Below are positions 1-8,359 of a DNA stretch of 64,000 bases, piece after piece. Numbering within the stretch: position 1 is the first letter of the stretch; each line of letters opens with the position of its first letter. This DNA is from Enterococcus sp. DIV2402 (GTDB taxonomy: Bacteria > Bacillota > Bacilli > Lactobacillales > Enterococcaceae). A model generated the notes under the pieces. That model made no database searches. It was not told where the DNA came from and was given only the letters and a program-made list of their open reading frames with translations. The stretch covers positions 2,208,501 through 2,272,500 of the forward strand of contig NZ_CP147251.1 in assembly GCF_017426705.2 (NCBI RefSeq), given 5' to 3'. Position numbers and translations under genes: made by a program.

Positions 1-663
1 CGATAAAAAATCAAGATATTTATCCAAGCTACAAAAAACCTTCCGCATCGCTTGTTCTTGTAGCGCTTCGGTGGTGCACACAGCAAATTCATCTGCTTGG
101 TCACAAACACAACGTAACGAAGCAAAGGGAATTTCATTTACATAACAGCATTGTGCAATACTTGCTGACTCCATATCCACACAATCAATGGCGAGTTCTT
201 GAATTAATTTATTTTTTTGTGCTTTGTCACTAACAAAGCCTTCTCCTGTACCAAAAATCCCTACTTTTAGTTGTGGTTCAAGTTTTATTAGCTCTGCCAC
301 AATATTAGATTGTGCTTTAAAATAAAGTTGATACGGATATTTATGTACAGATTGTTTCTTTCTAATATCATAATGACAATATTGTTCACCTATGTAAAGG
401 TCAAATAGCTTCGTAGCAGCAGTGATACCACCACATACACCAATATTTAAAACAAAGTCTGGATGATATTCTTGGATGAGTATTTGAGTGAAGATACTAG
501 CATTCGTTTTTCCTTGACCTGAACATACCAAAATAAGCTCCAATTTATCTTTTTGTGCTTTGTAAAATTCTTTTTTGCATATTCGTTCTTTAGTTCCCAC
601 GGGTAAACGCATTTTCAATAGATTTATTTCTAATTCCATTGCAGCAATGATTCCTATTTTCAT
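1..663 (-). CDS. mtnN: 5'-methylthioadenosine/S-adenosylhomocysteine nucleosidase (3' end outside window)
   Basis: Open from an ATG at 663 through the first base of the window, about 221 codons, so only some ten C-terminal residues seem to be missing. The N-terminus MKIGIIAAMELEINLL matches the family start, including the conserved Glu12; further in are GVCGG, VDMESASIAQ and a CVCDQAD segment at the position of the catalytic Asp. The enzyme hydrolyses MTA and SAH to adenine plus the thioribose product in the cytosolic methyl cycle and AI-2 pathway. The ATG has a good ribosome site (GAGGAGAATAGGC). The SDQAD-type motif reads CDQAD, a minor variation. A structured leader lies upstream. Family is certain from motifs; exact substrate preference is inferred. 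Confidence 0.9.
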   Translation of the reverse strand, partial: MKIGIIAAMELEINLLKMRLPVGTKERICKKEFYKAQKDKLELILVCSGQGKTNASIFTQILIQEYHPDFVLNIGVCGGITAATKLFDLYIGEQYCHYDIRKKQSVHKYPYQLYFKAQSNIVAELIKLEPQLKVGIFGTGEGFVSDKAQKNKLIQELAIDCVDMESASIAQCCYVNEIPFASLRCVCDQADEFAVCTTEALQEQAMRKVFCSLDKYLDFLS

Positions 664-710
664 GCCTATTCTCCTCACAAAAACGAGAATTGTAACATCA
701 ATAAAAACAA

Positions 711-793
711 AAATATCCGAACTATTGAGAAGATGAGCAGTTCGAGTGCAATTGCTAGATTACAGAAACACCCCCTCTATCATTCGGATATTT
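711..793 (-). promoter_or_regulatory. Possible switching leader RNA upstream of mtnN
   Basis: A perfect 11-bp inverted repeat (711-721 with 783-793, AAATATCCGAA) encloses about 61 nt. A second, mutually exclusive hairpin pairs CGAACT (718-723) with AGTTCG (739-744), sharing bases with the first, and on the minus strand is followed by a T-rich stretch. That is the layout of an attenuator or riboswitch. I do not recognise a named class; no purine-aptamer core was found. The short stem could be chance. Confidence 0.35.
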
Positions 794-826
794 ACGTTTA
801 AACTTATATTACAGCTCCCAGCACAA

Positions 827-2449
827 CTATGACAATTTATACAAACGTGCTTCAAAAGGACGCAATTTTGAAAAATCATAATCCAAATAATTGGATAGCA
901 CGAGTTTATTATCTGTCAATTCATCTAATGAAACAAAAGCTTGTTCTTCTTTACTTAAATTCACGACAATTGCATACTGCTCTTGTTCATTTCTACGTTC
1001 ATAGTGAAAAACGGGTTCTGCTTCGGTTTCTACATAACGAAATTCACCACTAACAAATACAGGATGATTTTTTCTTAATTGAATTAACTGTTTGTAAAAA
1101 TTAAAAATAGAATTTGCGTCTTCTTGTTCTAATTTCACATTAACAGACCCTTTATTTTGATTCACTTTTAACCAAGGTTTCGTTTCAGAAAAACCTGCAA
1201 ACTCAGAGCCATCCCATTGCATAGGGGTCCTAGCGTTATCGCGAGTCACCGCTGATATTTGTTCCAACGCTTGTGTTTCTGAATAACCATTGGTGATTAA
1301 TTGATGATACATATAGATAGTATCTGTTGCATTGACTTCATCAATTGAATCAAAAGTGGTATTTGTCATACCAATTTCTTGTCCTTGATAGATAAAGGGG
1401 GTCCCCTGTAGCAACATAAAGGCCATTGCTAAAGCTTTTCCAGAAATCGTTCGATAGACTGAGCTATCGTCACCATACACAGATATACTTCTTGGTAAAT
1501 CGTGATTTTCCATATATAACGCATTCCAGCCTTTATCGTTGGCACAGGCTTCTTGCCATCTGACTAAAGCTTCTTTAAATTGTTTAAAGGGTTGTTCATC
1601 ATTCGCTGTTCGCCATAATCCAGTATGTTCGAACTCAAAAATCATATTAAAGTAACCATCTTTACCTACCCAAACTTCGGCTTCTTCTGCAGTAACTCCA
1701 GATGCTTCACCGACTGTCATTAAGTTATGTTTTTTAAAGATCGTATTTAATTCAGTCAAATATTCTCCGATGCCTTCTACATTTTGAAATGCTTTGAACG
1801 GACGCTTCGGATCGTTGTTTGGTTGGTCCCATTTTTCTTTTTTGATATGTGAAATAGCATCAATGCGGAAACCATCAATTCCTTGATTTGCCCACCATTC
1901 AATCATTTCAACTATTTTGTTCTTCATTGCTGGTGAATCCCAATTCAAATCGGGTTGTTCTTTTGCAAAAGTATGGAAATAATATTCTTCTCTTACTTTA
2001 TCGTACGTCCATACAGAGCCACCAAAAATAGACTGCCAATCGTTTGGTTCTTTGCCATTAACTGGTTCATGCCAAATATAGAAATCACGGTAATTTGGAT
2101 CTTTTTGTCGAGATTTCTCAAACCAGTTGTGTTGATTCGATGTGTGATTAATCACTAAATCCATAATAATTTTTATCTCTAATCGTTTTGCTTCATTTAC
2201 GAGTTCTTTAAACTCTTCCATCGTGCCAAAATCACTAGAAATGGCACAATAATCTGAAATATCATACCCATTGTCAAAATTAGGTGAAGCGTAAATAGGC
2301 GTAATCCAAATAAAATCGATCCCTAACTCTTTCAAATAACCTAATTTTTCCCGAATACCATTGATATCACCAATTCCGTCATTATTCGAATCTTTAAAAC
2401 TTCTTGGATAAATTTGATAGCCGACTGCTTCTTTCCACCATGTACGCAT
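827..2449 (-). CDS. GH13 alpha-glucosidase (oligo-1,6-glucosidase/MalL type)
   Basis: A 540-residue cytosolic glycoside hydrolase of family GH13 that cleaves glucose from the non-reducing end of short alpha-glucans. Visible landmarks: DSNNDGIGD calcium-type loop at 20-28, DLVINH near 97-102, nucleophile Asp197 in GFRIDAISH, acid/base Glu248 in VGEAS, and Asp317 in ENHDLPR. The residue after the nucleophile is Ala198; alpha-1,6-specific enzymes usually carry Val there and alpha-1,4-acting ones Ala or Thr, so maltose-type activity is plausible. It stands alone, with no maltose or trehalose transporter beside it. Ribosome site GGAGGGACACA precedes the ATG. No catabolite-control site was recognised upstream. 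Confidence 0.9.
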   Translation of the reverse strand: MRTWWKEAVGYQIYPRSFKDSNNDGIGDINGIREKLGYLKELGIDFIWITPIYASPNFDNGYDISDYCAISSDFGTMEEFKELVNEAKRLEIKIIMDLVINHTSNQHNWFEKSRQKDPNYRDFYIWHEPVNGKEPNDWQSIFGGSVWTYDKVREEYYFHTFAKEQPDLNWDSPAMKNKIVEMIEWWANQGIDGFRIDAISHIKKEKWDQPNNDPKRPFKAFQNVEGIGEYLTELNTIFKKHNLMTVGEASGVTAEEAEVWVGKDGYFNMIFEFEHTGLWRTANDEQPFKQFKEALVRWQEACANDKGWNALYMENHDLPRSISVYGDDSSVYRTISGKALAMAFMLLQGTPFIYQGQEIGMTNTTFDSIDEVNATDTIYMYHQLITNGYSETQALEQISAVTRDNARTPMQWDGSEFAGFSETKPWLKVNQNKGSVNVKLEQEDANSIFNFYKQLIQLRKNHPVFVSGEFRYVETEAEPVFHYERRNEQEQYAIVVNLSKEEQAFVSLDELTDNKLVLSNYLDYDFSKLRPFEARLYKLS

Positions 2450-2568
2450 TGTGTCCCTCCGATATAATCTATTACGTGTCTATTATAACTTTTTCTCTTT
2501 CTTTAAGATACCTATGAATGATATATGTTATCCTTATTATATGACAACTATTAGAAAAGGTGAAAAAA

Positions 2569-4218
2569 ATGAACGAACGTCTTTTTATTTTAATCGTGAT
2601 TGTAGGAATTTTTCTGCTCATTATTGGCATGGAATATTATCAACGCGTGAAACTAAAACAGCGCGTCAAAAATCAATGGGGAAAAATTCCTCATCAGCCA
2701 AGATTTGATAAAGAAGAAAGTTTAAAAAGCGCCTGGCAACAAGAACGTTCTTTTAAAAAATGGGACAGTGAAATTGATGATATCACTTGGTATGATTTAG
2801 ATATGTTTCAAGTATTTGAATTAATTAACGCTACTTATTCTAGTGTTGGTTCAGAAGCTCTGTATCAACAATTGCGGAATTATCATTGGCAACAAGATAC
2901 TGAAATTGAGAAGCTCATCGCATATTATCAAGAGTTTCCCCACGAGCGTGAAAAAGTCCAATACGCTTTTGCGCAATTAGGAAAACAAGATCATAATTTT
3001 TCCAAACATTATCTTTCCAATCAAGAAAAAAAAGCGTTAGGCTCTCTGCCCGTATTTATTTTATTAGGTATCTTACCGTTTATTGGGTTATTCTTTTTTT
3101 TCATTGGACAATCTACTGGTCTTGTTTTAACTATTGGTAGTTTGGTCTTTAATACCATTTTTTATCAGATTAAAAAAGCCCAATTAGATATTGAGCTCAA
3201 TAGCATGCGCTATTTAATCCAAACCATCGCTACTGGTAAGAAAATTGCGAAAATCAGCCAGCCTTTACAAGATGACTTACATGCGACTTTAAAAAATCTA
3301 AAGAGCATCCTCTATTTTGGTGTTTCTTTTCGTTCAAAAGGCAATTCAGAAACAGAAGTGCTTTTCGATTATTTAAATACAATGTTTATGCTACCATTTA
3401 TCTCCTATTCATTTGTTATTCGTCGAATTCGTCATTATCAAAAAGATGCGATTCGTCTTTGGGAAATCTTAGGAAAATTAGAAGTGGCAGCAGCGGTTTT
3501 AAATTTCCGCTCATTTATGCCAGTCACTTGTCAGCCAACATTTAAAAATGGACAGGTTACTGCGGAAAATATCTATCATCCATTATTAGAGAAGGCTGTA
3601 ATGAATCCCGTTGATTGGCAACAAACAACCTTAGTGACTGGCTCAAATGCTTCGGGTAAATCGACTTATGTGAAAAGTATTGCGATTAGTTGTATTTTGG
3701 CACAAACTATTCAAACAGCCATTGCGGAAAAATTTGTTATACAACCTGGACATGTGCTAACTTCAATGGCTGTCGAAGATAATATTTCTGAAGGTGACAG
3801 CTATTTTGTTGCTGAAATAAAATCTGTAAAACGCTTATTAGATAAAGTTGCCACAAAGGAACATTGCTACTGTTTTGTTGATGAAATTTTAAAAGGAACG
3901 AATACCGTGGAACGAATTGCTGCATCCTCAAGTATTGTCGCTTGGTTAAGTCAGACGAACAGTCTTTCAATGGTTGCTACACATGACATCGAATTGACTG
4001 AAATTCTAAAGACAACTTGCGAAAATAGCCATTTTTCAGAACAAATTGACGAAGATGAAGGCATTTCTTTTGATTATCGTGTAAAAAAAGGGGCTGCCAA
4101 AACTCGAAATGCGATTGCTTTATTAAGTGTGTTGGGGTATCCAGATATTATTGTTACCAACGCAAAACATGCTGCTCAACATTTTGATGAACAGCGAACG
4201 TGGTTAGACCTCAACTAA
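2569..4218 (+). CDS. Membrane-anchored MutS-family ATPase
   Basis: About 549 residues. An N-terminal membrane helix (about residues 4-22) and a second hydrophobic pair (about 160-202) come before a C-terminal MutS-type ABC ATPase. Walker A GSNASGKST lies near residue 357 and Walker B CYCFVDEIL near 435. The mismatch-recognition and connector domains of MutS are absent, so this is not the replication-repair MutS. It belongs to a Firmicute family of MutS-like membrane proteins of unknown role. I prefer the ATG at 2569, because AAAGGTG sits 8 nt upstream; the GTG at 2560 is part of that ribosome site. Divergent from the GH13 gene, and followed by a strong terminator. Confidence 0.8.
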   Translation: MNERLFILIVIVGIFLLIIGMEYYQRVKLKQRVKNQWGKIPHQPRFDKEESLKSAWQQERSFKKWDSEIDDITWYDLDMFQVFELINATYSSVGSEALYQQLRNYHWQQDTEIEKLIAYYQEFPHEREKVQYAFAQLGKQDHNFSKHYLSNQEKKALGSLPVFILLGILPFIGLFFFFIGQSTGLVLTIGSLVFNTIFYQIKKAQLDIELNSMRYLIQTIATGKKIAKISQPLQDDLHATLKNLKSILYFGVSFRSKGNSETEVLFDYLNTMFMLPFISYSFVIRRIRHYQKDAIRLWEILGKLEVAAAVLNFRSFMPVTCQPTFKNGQVTAENIYHPLLEKAVMNPVDWQQTTLVTGSNASGKSTYVKSIAISCILAQTIQTAIAEKFVIQPGHVLTSMAVEDNISEGDSYFVAEIKSVKRLLDKVATKEHCYCFVDEILKGTNTVERIAASSSIVAWLSQTNSLSMVATHDIELTEILKTTCENSHFSEQIDEDEGISFDYRVKKGAAKTRNAIALLSVLGYPDIIVTNAKHAAQHFDEQRTWLDLN

Positions 4219-4223
4219 AGAAT

Positions 4224-4258
4224 GGACACTCAAGTAAAACGACTTAGCTTGAGTGTCC
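4224..4258 (+). terminator. Rho-independent terminator after the MutS-like gene
   Basis: An 11-bp perfect stem GGACACTCAAG/CTTGAGTGTCC with a 13-nt loop, followed by GTTTTTCTT. It also lies just past the stop of the convergent esterase gene and may serve both. Confidence 0.85.
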
Positions 4259-4265
4259 GTTTTTC

Positions 4266-5012
4266 TTATTTCCATAAAACATCCATAAATAATTGATCTT
4301 GCTGTCTCCAAGTCATTTCATTATGTCCGCCATTTTTTTGGATGTGAATATAACTTGTTCCTCCAATAGCCACCAGACAATCATTAAAATACCCCACATC
4401 GTCTAATGCACTTTCGCGGCCGGCAATTTCACGCTCACCAAAACTAAAATAAACACGTGTATCTGGAGAAATTGTATGACGAGTCCATTCTTCTTTTAAT
4501 TGATTCATACATAAAGAAATGGATGGTGACAAACAAGCAGCCTTAGAAAAATAATGATTATAGGCTACTACACTATAAAAAGCCATTAATCCTCCCATTG
4601 AACTGCCACCAATTGCGGTTGCCTCTCGAAAAGGATACGTACGATAGTTTTCATCAATAAATGGTTTCAACTCATGAACAACCCAATCCATTAACTCATC
4701 ACCATAGCCATTCATTGCTCCAAAAAAGCTAGTTTCAATAGAATATGGACAATATTCATCTAAACGTTCATTACCATTATGACTACATTCAATTCCCACT
4801 ATCATCATTGGTTTATCATATTGCTCTAGAAAGTCTTCTAAACCCCAAGAAGTTCCATACGTTGCATCTTGGTCATTAAATAAATTATGACCATCATACA
4901 TATACATGACTGGATAGCGCTCTTCACTGTCCAGATAATCATTTGGTAAATAAACATGGATTTTTTTCGTTGTCTTTTTTAATGGAAAATAGTATTCAAA
5001 TTTTTCTATCAT
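4266..5012 (-). CDS. Putative esterase (alpha/beta hydrolase)
   Basis: A 248-residue cytosolic protein of the putative-esterase (enterochelin esterase/esterase D-like) family. It shows YPVMYMYDGHNLF near the N-terminus and a serine nucleophile elbow GGSSMGG in the middle; HNEMTW near the end probably holds the catalytic His. The substrate is unknown. The ATG at 5010-5012 is chosen because AAGGGGG is 7-8 nt upstream; the ATG 10 codons earlier has no ribosome site. No signal peptide. Convergent with the MutS-like gene. The family call is solid; the function is not. Confidence 0.75.
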   Translation of the reverse strand: MIEKFEYYFPLKKTTKKIHVYLPNDYLDSEERYPVMYMYDGHNLFNDQDATYGTSWGLEDFLEQYDKPMMIVGIECSHNGNERLDEYCPYSIETSFFGAMNGYGDELMDWVVHELKPFIDENYRTYPFREATAIGGSSMGGLMAFYSVVAYNHYFSKAACLSPSISLCMNQLKEEWTRHTISPDTRVYFSFGEREIAGRESALDDVGYFNDCLVAIGGTSYIHIQKNGGHNEMTWRQQDQLFMDVLWK

Positions 5013-5133
5013 CTTATTTCCCCCTTTTTCAAATTTTAACATGCTTTTATTTAGCTGTCTTTGGAAATGTCCGGTAATAGCGTTCTTTCTAAGAAAAACG
5101 CGTTTGCGATAATAGTTTTTGAATTAGCAAAAA

Positions 5134-5168
5134 AACTAACGCTAGAAACAATTATTCTAGCGTTAGTT
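5134..5168 (-). terminator. Terminator overlapping the end of the sugar-dehydrogenase gene
   Basis: A 14-bp perfect stem AACTAACGCTAGAA/TTCTAGCGTTAGTT with a 7-nt loop, followed by TTTTTTTG on the minus strand. The TAA stop of the upstream gene (5152-5154) lies in the loop, so the last codons form one arm. Confidence 0.85.
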
Positions 5169-6216
5169 GATACAACTTATCATCATCTTCTTCGCCATTT
5201 CCACGACCATCTAAGTTATTTGTCACAAAATAAAGCGTATCTTCTTCCACTAAGACATCACGAATTCTTCCATATCCTTCAAGGAAAGAACGCATCTCCT
5301 TGGTTTCTAGATTCACTTCAAAAATCGCATTGCCTCGTAATGCAGCAACATATAATTTATCGTGCCATACAGACATTCCTGAGGGTGCCCAGGTTGTATT
5401 GGCTCCTGAGGTAAATAGAGGCGTCTCCATCCCAGCTTGTTCATCCTGGCCTTCAATAATTGGCCAACCATAATTCTTACCGGCTTCAATGTGGTTAATT
5501 TCATCATTGGCACTATTTCCATGCTCACTCGCATACATTGTGTCATCCGATGTCCAAGCAAGACCTTGAGGGTTGCGATGACCATAACTATAAATATAGT
5601 TTTCTGCATAAGGATTGTCTTCAGGAATCGTTCCATCAAGATTTAACCGTAAAATTGTACCTGCTAACGAATCTAAGGATTGAACATTTTCTAGTTGATG
5701 CGCATCACCTACAGTCACATATAATTTCCCATCTGGTCCAATGGCTAATCGTCCACCGTCATGATAATTGCCACCTGGAAGTCCATCCAACAATACTGTA
5801 CTCTCTTCCCATTGACTGTCATTTAAACGTAACTTTACCAGTTTATTAAACGTACCTGTTTGAGTTGTATACGTATAATATGCAAAGGCTTCCTGCGACT
5901 CTTCAAAATCAGTCGCTAACAAAAATCCCAGTAAACCCGCTTCGGAAACATCAGATAACTCGTCACTTAAATGAACCGTTTGTCGTTGTACTTTTCCATC
6001 CGTAATTTTGGCAATCGTTCCTGAACGTTCACTGATATAAAAGCTATTGTCATGTTTTTGAATGGACCATGGTACTTCTAGCTTAGTTGCTAAGGTGACG
6101 ACTTCTGTTTGTTCCACTTGTTCAGTCGTTGAATCTTCTACGATTGGTTGCTCAGTTGAAGCACAAGCTGCTACCAAAGCTAACCAGACACTACTTAAAA
6201 TTATTAGTCGCTTCAT
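5152..6216 (-). CDS. PQQ-type sugar dehydrogenase (GSDH family) lipoprotein
   Basis: 354 residues. A lipoprotein signal peptide ends in a lipobox (LVAAC, Cys18), so the protein should be tethered outside the membrane. The rest is a six-bladed propeller of the glucose/sorbosone dehydrogenase family: NYHDGGRLAIGPDGKLYVT carries the likely catalytic His, GHRNPQG the PQQ-contacting Arg, and SEHGNSANDEIN calcium-type ligands. Known members oxidise aldoses with pyrroloquinoline quinone. Enterococci are not known to make PQQ, so it would need exogenous cofactor or have another role. Single-gene unit with its own terminator. Confidence 0.85.
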   Translation of the reverse strand: MKRLIILSSVWLALVAACASTEQPIVEDSTTEQVEQTEVVTLATKLEVPWSIQKHDNSFYISERSGTIAKITDGKVQRQTVHLSDELSDVSEAGLLGFLLATDFEESQEAFAYYTYTTQTGTFNKLVKLRLNDSQWEESTVLLDGLPGGNYHDGGRLAIGPDGKLYVTVGDAHQLENVQSLDSLAGTILRLNLDGTIPEDNPYAENYIYSYGHRNPQGLAWTSDDTMYASEHGNSANDEINHIEAGKNYGWPIIEGQDEQAGMETPLFTSGANTTWAPSGMSVWHDKLYVAALRGNAIFEVNLETKEMRSFLEGYGRIRDVLVEEDTLYFVTNNLDGRGNGEEDDDKLYQLTLE

Positions 6217-6375
6217 TGTTTAACTCCTTTCTTGATAAGTTACAAAAAGTAGCTAGAAATTGTTTTTTCTACCTACTTTGTCCAACATATGTCTATTCAC
6301 GAATGACCAAAACTAAAAAATCCTGCTTACTTCTCTTCTCTTTATTCTACCAATAGTATTGCATGATTGCACGAT

Positions 6376-7104
6376 TTACCTTGTGTATGCTTGTTTTTTA
6401 TAACGTAACCAAACACCATTTTCTCCGACTTTTTCTATTTTGCTAAGCTCATAGTTTTGTTTGAAAATCTCGTTAGTCATTGGTGTTTCCACTAAAGACG
6501 TCGCTGCAAACGTTCCTTCAATAGTTGGAATAATTAGTAAACTCCATTCATCAATCAATTCTTCTTGTGCAAAAAAACCATTAATAATCCCGCCACCAGC
6601 TACTAAGAAAGTGTCAATCTTAAAATAATCTGATAACTTATCTAAAGCTACTTTTAAAAATAATGGTTTATCTTTTCCTGCAAAAATATAAGAAATCTGT
6701 TTTTCTTTCAAATAACCTAAATATTCATCAGAAACAGCTTCGCTCAAAATAGCGACAATATGATCACCTTTTCTTTCAGGATATTCTTCACCAATTTGAT
6801 TGGTAGACCAACCGATTTTCCCGTTGGGGTCAATAGCAATTGCATAACTTTTTGCTGATGGATCGGCCAAATAATCTTCACGTGATGAAATCATTGGTCG
6901 CTGGCTGGAATATTCAATCGGTTGGTCATTAGTGATATCTTGTTGAAAGGTAACTCGTCCGCATATCCAATTATTTAGATTAAAACGCATGAGTAATTCA
7001 TCATAGATTTTTCCATAAGGTGAAAAATTTTCAGTTCCTAAATACGCTCCTGCTATTTTCCCATCCATAGACATCGCCATATGGCAAATAACTTTATAGG
7101 ACAT
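6376..7104 (-). CDS. RibD C-terminal/DHFR-like reductase
   Basis: 242 residues of the RibD_C (dihydrofolate-reductase fold) family. MSMDGKIAG near the N-terminus is the signature of this NADPH-dependent reductase fold, and FLVAGGGIINGFFAQ near residue 165 matches its second conserved block. No deaminase domain and no riboflavin genes nearby, so a role in flavin synthesis is unlikely. Ribosome site AAGGAGG precedes the ATG. Its promoter is one of the MerR-type 19-bp-spacer promoters of this region, placing it in the same putative electrophile-response regulon as the nearby reductases. The substrate is unknown. Confidence 0.75.
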   Translation of the reverse strand: MSYKVICHMAMSMDGKIAGAYLGTENFSPYGKIYDELLMRFNLNNWICGRVTFQQDITNDQPIEYSSQRPMISSREDYLADPSAKSYAIAIDPNGKIGWSTNQIGEEYPERKGDHIVAILSEAVSDEYLGYLKEKQISYIFAGKDKPLFLKVALDKLSDYFKIDTFLVAGGGIINGFFAQEELIDEWSLLIIPTIEGTFAATSLVETPMTNEIFKQNYELSKIEKVGENGVWLRYKKQAYTR

Positions 7105-7134
7105 TAAACAACGCCTCCTTAACGATTATTATTT

Positions 7135-7165
7135 ATGATACCGTTTAACCTTGTGTTTAAGTCAA
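7135..7165 (-). promoter_or_regulatory. MerR-type promoter a (RibD-like gene)
   Basis: On the minus strand: -35 TTGACT (7160-7165), spacer of exactly 19 bp, -10 TATCAT (7135-7140). The spacer holds CTTAAACACAAGGTTAA, an imperfect CTTAA-N8-TTAAG dyad. Long 19-bp spacers with a central dyad are the hallmark of MerR-activated promoters. Confidence 0.7.
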
Positions 7166-7170
7166 GTAAC

Positions 7171-7203
7171 AAAGCAAACGATTCTAAAAAAATCGTTTGC
7201 TTT
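7171..7203. terminator. Terminator hairpin downstream of the GH1 remnant
   Basis: Arms AAAGCAAACGATT (7171-7183) and AATCGTTTGCTTT (7191-7203) pair perfectly, loop 7 nt. The better T-run (TGTTTTTTT) is on the plus side. It sits between the GH1 remnant and promoter a, so it probably once ended the remnant's transcript. Confidence 0.6.
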
Positions 7204-7270
7204 GTTTTTTTCTAATTCTTCACTATTTGTTTCGATAATTTTTTGATACGAATAGAAAGAATCTTTCTCA

Positions 7271-7750
7271 CTACGATTTAACGTTCACAACACCTTCATT
7301 AACTTTATCTAAGCGTTTTTCCATTTCTCCAGTACCGAAGCTCACAATGTCAATAATTCCCCAAGTAGTGTCACTCATTAAATCTACCCCATCAATGGTA
7401 ATAGCTTTGAGCATCGATTGGATATGTGTACGTAAATAATCTACTCGATATGGATCATGAATGCTAGCTGTTTCTACTTTATCATACGCACCAAACTCAT
7501 TTTCAACAATGAACAATGATAAATTATAACGTTGATTAATAACATTTAGGATATATCGCAGACCGACAGCCTCGATTGACTATTCCCAATCACTCGCTTC
7601 GATATAAGGATTTTGCGATATTTTCGCATTCGGAGTTTCTGGTACATTATAAGAAACAAAGAAATCAATGATCTTTTTGCTTTTGGTACTATAGTAAGTC
7701 AAGAGATTATTCTTATCTTTTTGCAAAAAAGCGGACACAACCAGCATCAT
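7271..7750 (-). pseudogene. GH1 6-phospho-beta-glucosidase remnant
   Basis: The C-terminal third of a GH1 enzyme in a decayed state. Reading the minus strand gives NPYIEASDWE then a stop, then SIEAVGLR, then [13 protein letters not shown], matching [16 protein letters not shown] and [12 protein letters not shown] in the intact bglA at 10813-12255. The in-frame stop falls at the conserved Trp position (near 7580). The nucleophile motif IVEN survives, but the C-terminus (EMEKRLDKV) has lost the phosphate-binding pattern. No N-terminal half is present. It is probably a relic of a duplicated or alternative bgl gene. The 5' limit is approximate. Confidence 0.75.
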
Positions 7751-7771
7751 AGCGATTTTTTCACAAAAAAA

Positions 7772-7802
7772 TTGACTTAACCTTTAGTTTAAGCAGTACA
7801 CT
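7772..7802 (+). promoter_or_regulatory. MerR-type promoter b (lipoprotein gene)
   Basis: -35 TTGACT (7772-7777), 19-bp spacer, -10 TACACT (7797-7802). The operator dyad is CTTAACCTTTAGTTTAAG, the exact reverse complement of that in promoter c upstream of the aldo-keto reductase operon. Confidence 0.75.
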
Positions 7803-7823
7803 GATTTTAGGAGGCGATTTATT

Positions 7824-8318
7824 ATGAAAAAACATACACTACTATATCTCTTACTCTTAGGATTTTTAACAAGTTGTGCTTCACATGAAAAAACCACCCG
7901 TCACACTAATACTAATATAAGTCCAGCTTCTTCAGATAATACTTCTGTAGAAATGACTGAAACGAATACGGCTATTTCAATTACTATTAATGAGCAAACG
8001 TTTGCAGGCACGTTAATAAGTAGTCCAACTACGACTGCTTTCAAAAAATTATTGCCGTTAGATATGACTATGACTGAATTAAATGGCAATGAAAAATATT
8101 ATCATCTCCCGCAAAAGCTTCCTACCAATCCAGAATCAATTCAGACCATCCAGGCGGGTGATTTAATGTTGTTTGGGTCAGATACGTTGGTACTTTTTTA
8201 TGAAGACTTTTCAACATCTTATTCGTATACACCTCTAGGAAACATCGCTAACCCGAGTGATTTAAAAGAAGCCTTAGGAAGAGGATATAGCCCAATAACA
8301 ATCACACTTACTAAATAG
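7824..8318 (+). CDS. Lipoprotein with cyclophilin-like fold domain
   Basis: 164 residues. Signal peptide with lipobox FLTSC (Cys18), a Ser/Thr-rich linker to about residue 50, then a domain resembling the small cyclophilin-like family (COG2164-type): ITINEQTFAGTLISSPTTTAF, YYHLPQKLP, AGDLMLFGSDTLVLFY, and a final GRGYSPITITL. Members without the secretion signal are often found near oxidoreductases; their function is unknown. Driven by MerR-type promoter b, it is the only surface-anchored product of the putative regulon. Ribosome site TAGGAGG precedes the ATG. Single gene with a hairpin behind it. Confidence 0.7.
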   Translation: MKKHTLLYLLLLGFLTSCASHEKTTRHTNTNISPASSDNTSVEMTETNTAISITINEQTFAGTLISSPTTTAFKKLLPLDMTMTELNGNEKYYHLPQKLPTNPESIQTIQAGDLMLFGSDTLVLFYEDFSTSYSYTPLGNIANPSDLKEALGRGYSPITITLTK

Positions 8319-8319
8319 A

Positions 8320-8351
8320 ACAATCGCTTTGTGAAGGAACAAAACGATTGT
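8320..8351. terminator. Bidirectional hairpin between the lipoprotein and DUF2255 genes
   Basis: Arms 8320-8332 and 8339-8351 pair over 13 positions with one mismatch and a 6-nt loop. T-runs are weak on both sides. It lies between convergent genes. Confidence 0.5.
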
Positions 8352-8359
8352 ATTTGATG

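Noticed and set aside
711..793. Known purine or SAM-family riboswitch upstream of mtnN
   Set aside because: The conserved core sequences of these classes that I can recall are absent; only a generic switching fold is claimed.
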